64,000 bases of DNA from JAEXOD01 sp963667875 (GTDB taxonomy: Bacteria > Bacteroidota > Ignavibacteria > Ignavibacteriales > Melioribacteraceae). The notes beneath the pieces are model-generated. The model was not told where the DNA came from. It made no database searches and saw only the letters and a program-made list of their open reading frames with translations. Position 1 is the stretch's first letter; every line of letters begins with the position of its first letter. Position numbers and translations under genes: made by a program. The DNA is taken from the NCBI GenBank assembly GCA_963667875.2, contig CAXXGC010000004.1, positions 62,001 through 126,000 of the forward strand, written 5' to 3'. Shown piece after piece: positions 51,872 to 61,018 of this stretch.

Positions 51872-52273
51872 TTATTGTGCGTCTTCAGAAATAAATTTAA
51901 TAAATGGTATAAAAACTACCATTCCAATTATTGCACCCGAAAAGTCCATCAGCCAATCAAAAAAATCGCAACTTCTCCCCGGTACAAAATATTGCATAAT
52001 TTCTGTTGCTGCTCCATATAGTGCTGAAATCAACAAAACCATTATAAAAACAGCCTTTGAATATTTTTTAAATCTGGTTTGAAAATGTGCAGAAAAACCG
52101 AATAAAAAGGTTAATACAAAAAAGGCGAAAAAATGTTCTATTTTATCGCTGACTTCAAAAGATTCAACAAATTTAACCGATGGAACTGCCAGCAACCATG
52201 TGAGAACAACAATATATACAATAAAAGGTAGATGTGCTACTAAAAAACTGTTTTTTTTAATATAATTATACAA
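51872..52273 (-). CDS. VanZ-like membrane protein
   Basis: 133 residues with four transmembrane helices, arranged as in VanZ-like proteins: 'SDKIEHFFAFFVLTFLFGF' with the conserved 'D.i.Hf..f..l' pattern, 'ALYGAATEIMQYFVPGRSCD' and 'FFDWLMDFSGAIIGMVVF'. The Glu of 'EIMQYFVPGR' and the Asp of 'FDWLMDFSGA' are the family's invariant polar residues. VanZ-type proteins are linked to lipid or teicoplanin-type resistance in some bacteria, but their reaction is unknown. TTG start at 52273, with AGGA six bases before it and inside the end of the previous gene, so the two are coupled. Confidence 0.85.
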   Translation of the reverse strand: MYNYIKKNSFLVAHLPFIVYIVVLTWLLAVPSVKFVESFEVSDKIEHFFAFFVLTFLFGFSAHFQTRFKKYSKAVFIMVLLISALYGAATEIMQYFVPGRSCDFFDWLMDFSGAIIGMVVFIPFIKFISEDAQ

Positions 52274-52274
52274 T

Positions 52275-53825
52275 TTAATTCCTTAATACTTTTATAGAAT
52301 TTGGTAAATTTTTTAATATATCGCCTGCAGTAATTCCGTATTCAGTTTTTGTTTTTAACAATAAATCGGCAGAAAAACTATGTAAATATACTGCAGAAAT
52401 TAAACTTTTTTTTACATTACCGGATTGTGCAATAAAACTTGCTATGACACCTGTTAAAACATCTCCGGTTCCAAATTTAGCCATCCCATTATTTCCGGTA
52501 CTATTAATAAATACCTTTCCATTGGGATAAAAAATCATTGTTGGAGCACCTTTCAAAACCAAATAAGCATTTGTTTTTTTAACAAATTCCCGTCCATGTT
52601 TTAATAAATCTTTTTTTACCTCACCTAACTGTTTATTAATCAGCGAAGAAAATTCAGCTAAATGTGGTGTAAATACTTTATTTGAAAGATCATATTTATC
52701 TAAACCAATTTTCGAAATACAATATAAAGCATCAGCATCAAAAATTATTTGTTTATTTTTATAATCACTTAATAACTTTTCTATTCCTGCAATTGTCTTT
52801 TCTTCTCTCCCTAGTCCGCATCCTATTGCAATAACATCTGATTTTTGAATAACTTCATCAAGTTGACTCAAAACTTCAGGCGTAAAAAAACCTAAACCAT
52901 TAAATGAATAAGCTGATACAACAGATTCTAATAATTTTGGGAAAACCAATGATTTAATACTTTCAGGGATTGCTAAAGTAGTTGCTCCTGCACCGGTAAT
53001 CAACGAACTGTTTGCACACAAATAAGCAGCTCCGGGGTATTTTTCAGAACCGGCAATAACTAAAACTTTTCCACCGGAATACTTATGGATAGTTTTATTT
53101 CTTAACGGCAAACCATCTGCCGCATCTTTTTGTTCTATTAAATATTCGGAAGGTAAATATTTTTCAAAATGCCTTTTATCTAATCCAATATTACCTTTAA
53201 TAATTTTTCCGCAATATTGATAACCCGACCCATAAAACAAGCCTGCTTTTAACTCTGCTAAAGATATTGTTAAATCGGCATTAAATACAACTTCACCATA
53301 ACCTGTATTAACATTTAAGCCTGTTGGAATATCAACTGCTACTTTGTTCGATTTTTGAGTATTTAAATATTCAACAACCGATTTAATTGGTTCGGTTAAA
53401 ATTCCATTGGAACCGCTGCCAAGTATTGCATCAATTATACATGATGAATTATCAATAAATGTTAAATCATCTGAAGTATTATAAAATTTAATTTTTATAG
53501 AATTGTTATATAAGGATAGATTATTTAGGATATTATAATTTAATAACGAATCGCCCTTTAATTCATTTAATGCTGCAATAACCAAAACATTTACCTTAAA
53601 ACCGTTTACAGCAAAATGACGGGCAATTGCAAAACCATCTCCCCCGTTGTTGCCTTTACCACAAACAATTACAACCGAATTATCCTTAAAAGAAACATTA
53701 TCACAAATTATTCGGTAGCAGTCTAAGGAAGCATTTTCCATTAAAATCGAACCCGGAATTCCAAGTTCATTAATGGCAAAAATATCAGATTCTCTAATCT
53801 GATCGTTATTATAAAGCGAAATCAT
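52275..53825 (-). CDS. nnr: Bifunctional NAD(P)HX epimerase / ADP-dependent dehydratase
   Basis: 516 residues. The N-terminal YjeF epimerase domain (about 1-215): 'ELGIPGSILMENAS', 'VIVCGKGNNGGDGFAIARHF', 'DAILGSGSNGILTEPI' and 'VAVDIPTGLNVNTG'. The C-terminal dehydratase domain (about 230-510): 'KYSGGKVLVIAGSEKYPGAA', 'AIGCGLGREEKT', 'IIFDADALYCISK', 'VFTPHLAEFSSLI' and 'GNNGMAKFGTGDVLTGVIAS', which holds the ribokinase-like active Asp in 'GTGDVLTG'. The enzyme repairs hydrated NAD(P)H, which suits a place next to NADH dehydrogenase genes. It follows nuoN by 5 bp and is part of that run. Confidence 0.95.
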   Translation of the reverse strand: MISLYNNDQIRESDIFAINELGIPGSILMENASLDCYRIICDNVSFKDNSVVIVCGKGNNGGDGFAIARHFAVNGFKVNVLVIAALNELKGDSLLNYNILNNLSLYNNSIKIKFYNTSDDLTFIDNSSCIIDAILGSGSNGILTEPIKSVVEYLNTQKSNKVAVDIPTGLNVNTGYGEVVFNADLTISLAELKAGLFYGSGYQYCGKIIKGNIGLDKRHFEKYLPSEYLIEQKDAADGLPLRNKTIHKYSGGKVLVIAGSEKYPGAAYLCANSSLITGAGATTLAIPESIKSLVFPKLLESVVSAYSFNGLGFFTPEVLSQLDEVIQKSDVIAIGCGLGREEKTIAGIEKLLSDYKNKQIIFDADALYCISKIGLDKYDLSNKVFTPHLAEFSSLINKQLGEVKKDLLKHGREFVKKTNAYLVLKGAPTMIFYPNGKVFINSTGNNGMAKFGTGDVLTGVIASFIAQSGNVKKSLISAVYLHSFSADLLLKTKTEYGITAGDILKNLPNSIKVLRN

Positions 53826-53830
53826 TTAGC

Positions 53831-55264
53831 TCAAAATTTTAAAGAATAAAGAATGAATGATAACAAATTTTGAGGTAAAACTCCATATAATATAACAATT
53901 AATGCAGAAATAATAACAGCTGTTATTTCAGGGAAATTATATTTAATATTTAAGTCTGTAACCGAATCTTTAAAGTACATGTAAACAACTAATCTTAAAT
54001 AAAAATAAACACTAATTACACTGGAAATAATACCAATTACAGCAAGCCACATTACATTTGCTTTAATAGCACTCATAAAAACATAATACTTTCCAAAAAA
54101 TCCGGCTAAGGGTGGTAATCCTGCCAAAGCAAACATAAATATTGATAATAATCCGGCAAGCATTGGTGATTTATTAGCCAGCCCCATATATGAACTTAAA
54201 TCCAGATCGTTTTCATTTTCAGATTCGATTATGGAAATAATTCCGAATGCACCCAAATTCATAAATGTATAGGCAAACAAATAAAATAACATTCCTGCAA
54301 GTGCTTCTTTATTCCCTGCTGCTAAACCTATTGAAATATATCCTGCATGCGAGATAGATGAATAAGCAAGCATACGTTTAATATTTTTTTGCGAAATTGC
54401 TACTATACTTCCAAATAACATTGAAAATGCAGCAATTGCAGAAAAATAAGGGCGCAATATATTCAACATTGATTCCGAAAATATTGCATACAAAACTATA
54501 ATCAAAACACTAAAAGCTGCCGTTTTACCGGTTGTTGACATCAACCCAGTTACAGTGGTTGAAGCCCCTTGATAAACATCAGGCACCCAGGAATGGAATG
54601 GAAATGCAGCTATTTTAAAGCTAAATCCAATTGAAAATAAAACCAATCCAACAACAAATAAAACATTAGTGGATAAAATTGAAAAATTAATAGTAATAAA
54701 ATCAATACTTGTTGTATGTGCAGCTCCGTAAATTAAAGCAATACCATAAACTATAAAACCTGTAGCAAAAGAACCGAGTAAAAAATATTTCATTGCAGCT
54801 TCATTTGCACCTAATAATTTTCTGTTTATTCCTACCAACACATAAAACGTTATTGACATTAATTCCAGTCCCATAAAAATCATAAAAAGATCTTTGGAAC
54901 CGGCCATTATCATCATGCCAAGAACCGCAAGCTGAAGTAAAATATAATATTCACCAAAAAAGGAACCATATTTTTTAATATAATTTATTGAAGATAATGT
55001 TACAATAAAAGCCCCTAAGCCAAATATTACATTAAAAACAGCGGTTTTACCGCCAAGTTCTAACATTCCGCCAAATATTACAAAATGATTATGAACATTA
55101 AAAATTGAATAAATTGCAACTGAAATAAAAATTAAAGCTGTAATGTAAGGTAAAATCACTTTACTTTTAGAATAAAACATTTCCAATGTAAGTGAAAATA
55201 AAATCCCAAATGCTACAATATAAAATGGGAATAATTGCAATAATTCAGTATTACTTAAGGGCAT
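53831..55264 (-). CDS. nuoN: NADH-quinone oxidoreductase subunit N
   Basis: 477 residues, about 14 transmembrane helices. It is an antiporter-like subunit of complex I: 'FKIAAFPFHSWVPDVYQGAS' and 'TTVTGLMSTTGKTAAFSVLI' hold the conserved Lys, and 'KRMLAYSSISHAGYISIG' is the second hallmark with the central Lys-Arg. It lies last in the run after nuoM and the antiporter gene, with 5 bp to the nnr gene. Length and motifs fit NuoN rather than NuoM or L. Confidence 0.95.
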   Translation of the reverse strand: MPLSNTELLQLFPFYIVAFGILFSLTLEMFYSKSKVILPYITALIFISVAIYSIFNVHNHFVIFGGMLELGGKTAVFNVIFGLGAFIVTLSSINYIKKYGSFFGEYYILLQLAVLGMMIMAGSKDLFMIFMGLELMSITFYVLVGINRKLLGANEAAMKYFLLGSFATGFIVYGIALIYGAAHTTSIDFITINFSILSTNVLFVVGLVLFSIGFSFKIAAFPFHSWVPDVYQGASTTVTGLMSTTGKTAAFSVLIIVLYAIFSESMLNILRPYFSAIAAFSMLFGSIVAISQKNIKRMLAYSSISHAGYISIGLAAGNKEALAGMLFYLFAYTFMNLGAFGIISIIESENENDLDLSSYMGLANKSPMLAGLLSIFMFALAGLPPLAGFFGKYYVFMSAIKANVMWLAVIGIISSVISVYFYLRLVVYMYFKDSVTDLNIKYNFPEITAVIISALIVILYGVLPQNLLSFILYSLKF

Positions 55265-55283
55265 AATTACTCATCAAATTTAT

Positions 55284-56705
55284 TTAACCTTTTCCATAAT
55301 AAAATATAAAATAAATAATAGTAAAAATTGGTAATAGTACAGGAATTGAGTACTTAAACATATATTCAAAAAATGAAGGCATTTTTATTCCGGCACTTTC
55401 ACTTATTGATTTAACCATAAAGTTTGGTCCATTGCCAATATAAGTCATTGCACCAAAAAATACAGCAGAAATAGAGATTGCTTGGAGATATAAAACTTGT
55501 GAATAAGAAAAAGCATGTACATCGGCCTTATTATTTACATCCATTCCAAATTTACCAAGTTCAGCACTTAAAAAATTTAAATATGTAGGGGCATTATCTA
55601 AAAATGAAGATAAACCACCGGCTCCCCAATAAAATATTCCGGCATCCAACCCTTTACTTAAAACTTGCGCTTCGTGGGCAATTAATTGCAAAGCAGGTAT
55701 CATTGTTGCAAAAATTCCAACAAACAGATATGCAACTTCTAATATTGGACCAAAAGTAAATTCGTTTTCGTGTAGTATTTTTTTGTCAGCAGTTTTATAC
55801 GCTAAATAAACAACTGCAAACATTATAATTTCACGTACACCTAATGGGAAAGGAGCTAAACTTGGTACCCAGCTCATAACACCCGGATCAATAAAAACCG
55901 ATATTAAAATTACTGCTAAATATCCCAAATTTTTAAGTCCTTTAAATTGGATTTTCCCAGAATATCGCAAATGGTCGCTTTCTTTAAGTACATTTTTGGA
56001 GTCAATAACATAAAACACACCCAAAATCATTAATATTGTAGGAAGCCAAATATACCAAGCGTGCTCGATAAACCAAAAGAAACTTATTCCTCTTAAAAAT
56101 CCTAAAAATAAAGGAGGATCTCCAATTGGTGTTAATGCACCTCCTACATTACTAACAATAAAAATAAAAAATATTATATGATAAGGTTTAATCCTTCCTT
56201 TGTTAATTCTAATAAAAGGACGAATTAATAACATTGAAGCTCCGGTAGTACCTACAATATTAGCAATTACAGCTCCAAATAATAAAATCAGAATATTTAA
56301 TAACGGAGTTGATCTTCTGTCAACATGAATATGAATACCACCAGAGGCCACAAATAACGAAGCAAGAAGCGCAATAAACGATAAATACTCCGATAGAGTG
56401 TGCAACAAACTAAGATAATCGTCAAGGAAAAAATAATAATATACAACCGTAATTAACCCAAGCAACATTGAAACTTTAGGATAATGTTTTTCCCAAAAAT
56501 GCTGGTAAAATAGTGGGCCCGTAGCTATCATAGCTAAAAGAATAATAAAAGGAAGAACCATAATTGTTGATGGTAATTGATGAACTGAAGCATGTTCGGT
56601 TACGCTTTTCATAGTATCAACAGAAGTTTGTTCTAAACCAAATACATTAATCCCGGATAATAAAAACATAAAAACAAAAAAAACAGTAAAAGATAATTTT
56701 TTCAT
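55284..56705 (-). CDS. NhaD-like sodium/proton antiporter
   Basis: 473 residues with about 12 membrane helices and a cleavable-looking leader (1-23). The blocks 'NVGGALTPIGDPPLFLGFLR', 'LSSFLDNAPTYLNFL' and 'YIGNGPNFMVKSISE' place it in the NhaD/CitMHS-like antiporter group of the IT superfamily. Complex I subunits NuoL/M/N are themselves antiporter-like, yet this protein is not their homologue. Its gene sits inside the nuo run, 12 bp after nuoM and 19 bp before nuoN, which implies co-expression. A role in sodium or proton balance at the respiratory chain is inference. Confidence 0.85.
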   Translation of the reverse strand: MKKLSFTVFFVFMFLLSGINVFGLEQTSVDTMKSVTEHASVHQLPSTIMVLPFIILLAMIATGPLFYQHFWEKHYPKVSMLLGLITVVYYYFFLDDYLSLLHTLSEYLSFIALLASLFVASGGIHIHVDRRSTPLLNILILLFGAVIANIVGTTGASMLLIRPFIRINKGRIKPYHIIFFIFIVSNVGGALTPIGDPPLFLGFLRGISFFWFIEHAWYIWLPTILMILGVFYVIDSKNVLKESDHLRYSGKIQFKGLKNLGYLAVILISVFIDPGVMSWVPSLAPFPLGVREIIMFAVVYLAYKTADKKILHENEFTFGPILEVAYLFVGIFATMIPALQLIAHEAQVLSKGLDAGIFYWGAGGLSSFLDNAPTYLNFLSAELGKFGMDVNNKADVHAFSYSQVLYLQAISISAVFFGAMTYIGNGPNFMVKSISESAGIKMPSFFEYMFKYSIPVLLPIFTIIYFIFYYGKG

Positions 56706-56717
56706 ATTAGTTTCTCG

Positions 56718-58241
56718 TTAAAATAATTTAATTGTAAAAGCACTTACATTATTTAAAATTGTTTCAGTTGTAACTGAAGTTAAATTTAAAAATGTTGTTG
56801 GATATATTCCTAACCAAACAATAAATATAAATATTGGAACCAATATAAATATTTCCCTGCCGGTTAAGTCTTTTAAGTCATTTAAATCATTATTTGTAAC
56901 TTCACCAAAAACTACTCTTTGATACATCCATAATAAATAAACAGCAGCAAAAATTACTCCTGTTGCACTAAAAATTGTAAACCACCAAGAATTTAAAACC
57001 ACAGATTTAAATGAACCTGTTAAAATAAGAAATTCTCCAATAAATCCATTTAATCCCGGTAAACCTATTGATGATAATGATGTAAACAACAGGGCTACCG
57101 AATAAAGAGGAACTAATTTTGCAATTCCGCCATAATACGAAATCTCTCTATGATGTGTTCTATCGTATAGCATACCAACAAGCAAAAATAATGCACCTGT
57201 AGAGAGACCATGATTAACCATTTGAATAATTGAACCTTGTAAAGCTTCAACATTCATTGCAAAAATACCCAAAACAACAAATCCTAAATGCGAAACAGAT
57301 GAATAAGCAACAAGCTTTTTCATATCGGTTTGCACCATTGCAACCAAAGCACCATAAATAATTCCAATTACGGCCAATACGGAAATGAATGCTGCATAAT
57401 TAACTGCTGATTGCGGAAATAGCGGCAAATTAAACCTTAGCAGCCCGTAAGTACCCATTTTAAGTAAAACACCGGCTAATATAACAGAACCGGCTGTTGG
57501 AGCTTGTACATGCGCATCAGGAAGCCATGTATGAAATGGAAATAATGGAACTTTTATAGCAAAACTAATAAAAAATGCAAAAAACATATATTTTTGAACT
57601 TCAAACGGAATCATTGGAGCATATTTATATAACTCTATTAAATTTGAAGTAAAACCTTTTCCGTTAATACCGCCGACATATAATCCAAGCCAAATAATGG
57701 CAACAAGCATAATTAAACTGCCTGCCATAGTGTAGATAAAAAACTTTACGGATGCATAAATTCTTTCTTTCCCACCCCAAATTCCAATAATAAAATACAT
57801 TGGAATTAACATTACCTCCCAAAAAATATAGAATAAAAACAAATCTAACGAAAGAAAAACACCTAACATTCCTACTTCAAGAAATAACATAAAAAAAGTA
57901 AATTGTTTTACTTTCTCTTTAATGCTATTCCAGCTTGAAAAAAGTGTAATAGGAGTTAAAAATGTTGTTAGTAATATTAAAAGTAAAGATAGTCCGTCAA
58001 TGCCAACTAAATAACTTATATTTAAACTTTTAACCCAAACAGCCTGATGTTGCATTTGAAAACCGCTTTTTGTTGAATCAAAATAGGCATAAACAACAAG
58101 TGATACAACAAATGCAATTAAAGATACAGCCAAGCCAATCCATCTGATAAGTTTTTCTTGCGATTTGTTAATTAACAAAACAATTACACTTCCAAAAATT
58201 GGAACTAAAAGCAAATATGTTAATAAAAAGTTAGTTTCCAT
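56718..58241 (-). CDS. nuoM: NADH-quinone oxidoreductase subunit M
   Basis: 507 residues, about 14 membrane helices. 'YIFWEVMLIPMYFIIGIWGG' carries the conserved Glu of helix 5; 'AIKVPLFPFHTWLPDAHVQA', 'PTAGSVILAGVLLKMGTYGL' and 'DMKKLVAYSSVSHLGFVVLG' are the standard NuoM channel motifs with their Lys residues. It follows nuoL with 4 bp between and is followed by the antiporter gene. It contributes one of the proton paths of complex I. Confidence 0.96.
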   Translation of the reverse strand: METNFLLTYLLLVPIFGSVIVLLINKSQEKLIRWIGLAVSLIAFVVSLVVYAYFDSTKSGFQMQHQAVWVKSLNISYLVGIDGLSLLLILLTTFLTPITLFSSWNSIKEKVKQFTFFMLFLEVGMLGVFLSLDLFLFYIFWEVMLIPMYFIIGIWGGKERIYASVKFFIYTMAGSLIMLVAIIWLGLYVGGINGKGFTSNLIELYKYAPMIPFEVQKYMFFAFFISFAIKVPLFPFHTWLPDAHVQAPTAGSVILAGVLLKMGTYGLLRFNLPLFPQSAVNYAAFISVLAVIGIIYGALVAMVQTDMKKLVAYSSVSHLGFVVLGIFAMNVEALQGSIIQMVNHGLSTGALFLLVGMLYDRTHHREISYYGGIAKLVPLYSVALLFTSLSSIGLPGLNGFIGEFLILTGSFKSVVLNSWWFTIFSATGVIFAAVYLLWMYQRVVFGEVTNNDLNDLKDLTGREIFILVPIFIFIVWLGIYPTTFLNLTSVTTETILNNVSAFTIKLF

Positions 58242-58245
58242 ATAT

Positions 58246-60186
58246 TTATAGGTTTATAATTATCCAGAATAATACAGCGGCAATTCCAACCATCATTAAT
58301 ACCGCATAAAATTGAGTTAAACCGGTTTGAATTTTTTTAGCAACACCGGATGTTGATTCAACCAAAGATGCCGCACCATTAACAACACCGTCAATTAATT
58401 TATTATCAGCAATTTTCCATAAAAAGCTTTCTGATATTTTTTGAATAGGTGAAACGATCACAAATTCATAAAATTCATCAACTTTATATTTATTTAATAA
58501 CATATTATAAACAGGTTTAAATTTTTCGGAAATAGTTTTAGCAATTTGATTTTTTTTAGTATAAATATAATAAGCTGTATAAATTGCACCTAATGCAGCT
58601 ACAACAGATATTACCATTAATAATATTTCTTCAAAATGAGAGTGCGATCCATAAATATGCATTTTTGCTTCAGCGGGAGCAAAAACCGGTTTTAACCATT
58701 CCTCAAAATAATTACCACCTTCGCCGGAAAATAATACAGGGATACCAATATATCCTCCAACAACCGAAAGGAATGCCAAAATGATTAAGGGAGTTGTCAT
58801 TACCGAAGGTGATTCGTGCGGATGAACATGGTTTTTATCAAACCTTTCTTTTCCAAAAAAAGTTAAAAACACTAATCTAAACATATAAAATGCCGTCATC
58901 ATAGCTGTAATTACACCAACAACCCATAATGTAATATTTCCCTTGCTGTACGCATTCCATAATATTTCATCTTTACTGAAAAATCCCGATAAACCCGGAA
59001 AGCCGGAAATTGCAAAAGCAGCAATAATAAAAGTAACAAAAGTTTTAGGCATGTATTTTTTTAAACCGCCGTAATGCTGTATATCCTGTGCGTCATGCAT
59101 TGAATGAATTATTGACCCTGCACCCAAAAATAATAAAGCCTTAAAAAACGCATGAGTCATAACATGAAAAATACCTGCCGAAAATGCACCAACACCACAT
59201 GCTAAAAACATATATCCAAGCTGGCTTACAGTACTATAAGCTAAAACTTTTTTAATATCGTTTTGAACTAAACCAACTGTTGCCGCAAAAAATGCTGTTA
59301 ATAATCCAATAATGGCAACAACGGTCATAATTGCGGGAGCAGAAGCAAAAATAATTGAACTTCGGGCAACCATATAAACACCGGCAGTAACCATAGTAGC
59401 CGCATGTATTAATGCGGAAACAGGAGTTGGACCCGCCATTGCATCAGGAAGCCAAACAAATAAAGGAATCTGGGCTGATTTTCCGGTTGCTCCAATGAAT
59501 AAAAACAAAGCGATAAAACCAAATGTCGATTCACTTATAGGAAATGATGCTGCTTTTGAAAAAACATCTTGAAAATTTAAGGAATCAAAAGTTTGATATA
59601 TTAAAAACATACCAAGCAAAAAACCAAAATCCCCTATTCTATTAACAATAAATGCTTTTTTTGCCGCTTGTGAAACAGTTCCTTTTTCAAATTTTCTATT
59701 ATACCAAAAACCAATAAGTAAATAGGAACATAATCCTACTCCTTCCCAGCCTAAAAATAAAACTAAAAAATTATCGCCTAAAACCAAATTCATCATAGCA
59801 AAAATAAAAAGATTCAGATATGCAAAAAATCTCCAAAATCCTTTATCGCCATGCATGTAACCGATAGAATAAACATGTATTAAAAATCCCACACCGGTTA
59901 CAATTAACGACATAACCAACGAAAGTTGATCAACAAGATAAGCAAATTGAATATTCAACCCGCCGACATTAAGCCATGTAAATAAATTTACAACATTTGC
60001 TCTGTTTTCAACAGGCAGATTAATAGTTTCAATAAAAGCACCGACCGAAATCAAAAATGAAAGTCCAACAGTAGAACTTCCAATAATTCCTATTATTTTT
60101 TCATTTTTAATTTTAGCACCAAAAACACCATTAATTAAAAAACCAATTAAGGGCAGCAAAACAGTCAGATATATTAAATTAATCAT
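58246..60186 (-). CDS. nuoL: NADH-quinone oxidoreductase subunit L
   Basis: 646 residues from ATG 60186 (a TTG lies just before it). About 16 membrane helices and the long C-terminal arm helix that runs along complex I. Motifs: 'NFLVLFLGWEGVGLCSYLLI' (conserved Glu), 'ATGKSAQIPLFVWLPDAMAG', 'PTPVSALIHAATMVTAGVYM' and 'DIKKVLAYSTVSQLGYMFLA'. It is 3-6 bp from nuoK and 4 bp from nuoM. Standard proton-pumping subunit; nothing odd was seen in length or sequence. Confidence 0.96.
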   Translation of the reverse strand: MINLIYLTVLLPLIGFLINGVFGAKIKNEKIIGIIGSSTVGLSFLISVGAFIETINLPVENRANVVNLFTWLNVGGLNIQFAYLVDQLSLVMSLIVTGVGFLIHVYSIGYMHGDKGFWRFFAYLNLFIFAMMNLVLGDNFLVLFLGWEGVGLCSYLLIGFWYNRKFEKGTVSQAAKKAFIVNRIGDFGFLLGMFLIYQTFDSLNFQDVFSKAASFPISESTFGFIALFLFIGATGKSAQIPLFVWLPDAMAGPTPVSALIHAATMVTAGVYMVARSSIIFASAPAIMTVVAIIGLLTAFFAATVGLVQNDIKKVLAYSTVSQLGYMFLACGVGAFSAGIFHVMTHAFFKALLFLGAGSIIHSMHDAQDIQHYGGLKKYMPKTFVTFIIAAFAISGFPGLSGFFSKDEILWNAYSKGNITLWVVGVITAMMTAFYMFRLVFLTFFGKERFDKNHVHPHESPSVMTTPLIILAFLSVVGGYIGIPVLFSGEGGNYFEEWLKPVFAPAEAKMHIYGSHSHFEEILLMVISVVAALGAIYTAYYIYTKKNQIAKTISEKFKPVYNMLLNKYKVDEFYEFVIVSPIQKISESFLWKIADNKLIDGVVNGAASLVESTSGVAKKIQTGLTQFYAVLMMVGIAAVLFWIIINL

Positions 60187-60192
60187 CAATAG

Positions 60193-60498
60193 TTACCATT
60201 TAAATAAATTAATTTCATCTATATTTAATGTTAATTTGTTTCTAAAAACCATAATTATAATAGCCAATCCAATGGCTGCTTCAGCGGCGGCAACAGTCAT
60301 AACAAAAAACACAAACATCTGACCTATTACATTCCCTATATAAGAAGAAAAAGCCACCAAAGTTAGATTAGCTGAATTAAGCATTAGTTCAATACACATA
60401 AAAACTACAATTGCATTGCGTCTTATTATAACACCAACGGTGCCTATAACAAACATAAACGCACTTAAAATTAAATAATATTCAATTGGGATATTCAT
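60193..60498 (-). CDS. nuoK: NADH-quinone oxidoreductase subunit K
   Basis: 101 residues with three membrane helices: 'YLILSAFMFVIGTVGVIIRR', 'VVFMCIELMLNSANLTLVAF' with the functional Glu of helix 2, and 'VAAAEAAIGLAIIIMVFRN' with that of helix 3. Length and motif pair are those of NuoK (MrpC-like). It is located two bases after nuoJ. Confidence 0.96.
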   Translation of the reverse strand: MNIPIEYYLILSAFMFVIGTVGVIIRRNAIVVFMCIELMLNSANLTLVAFSSYIGNVIGQMFVFFVMTVAAAEAAIGLAIIIMVFRNKLTLNIDEINLFKW

Positions 60499-60500
60499 AT

Positions 60501-61016
60501 TTACTCAAATTTCTTTTTTGCTAATACTATTGCACCTATTGTAGCAGATAACAACAAAAAACCGGCTGCTTCAAAAGGTAAAACATATTCAGTATATAAC
60601 TTTGTACCTATTGTACCAATTTTTCCAATTTCAATACTTTTAGCAGCAATTGGCTGCAAGTTTTGCGATGGATGTTGGTAAAGAATTAAATAAGCTAATT
60701 GTATAAATATTAATGCAGCAATAACACCACCAAATACTTTAAGTTTCCTTTTATTTTTAGGAGTATTTATTTCGTCATGCTGATTTAGCAGCATTAAAAC
60801 AAACAAAAAAAGAACCATAATAGCACCGGCATATACAATTACCTGAACAACGGCAATAAATTGCGCGTTTAATAATAAGTATAACCCCGCCAGCGAAAAA
60901 AAGTTCAAAATCAAAAAAACTGCACTTATAATAGCATTTTTGCGTGTAATTACCATTATAGAGGAAATTACAGCAACAAGTGCAAAAACACTAAATACAA
61001 TTAGCTCAGCATTCAT
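60501..61016 (-). CDS. nuoJ: NADH-quinone oxidoreductase subunit J
   Basis: 171 residues with five membrane helices: 'ISSIMVITRKNAIISAVFLI', 'AQFIAVVQVIVYAGAIMVLF' (the conserved 'vqViVYaGAimvLflFv' signature) and a C-terminal 'AGFLLLSATIGAIVLAKK'. First nuo gene of this run; the A-I subunits are not in the window, since asnS lies directly upstream (2 bp). The peripheral arm must therefore be encoded elsewhere. Confidence 0.95.
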   Translation of the reverse strand: MNAELIVFSVFALVAVISSIMVITRKNAIISAVFLILNFFSLAGLYLLLNAQFIAVVQVIVYAGAIMVLFLFVLMLLNQHDEINTPKNKRKLKVFGGVIAALIFIQLAYLILYQHPSQNLQPIAAKSIEIGKIGTIGTKLYTEYVLPFEAAGFLLLSATIGAIVLAKKKFE

Positions 61017-61018
61017 AT

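Noticed and set aside
53831..61016. Complete complex I operon
   Set aside because: Only nuoJ to nuoN are present; asnS lies directly upstream of nuoJ, so the A-I genes are elsewhere.
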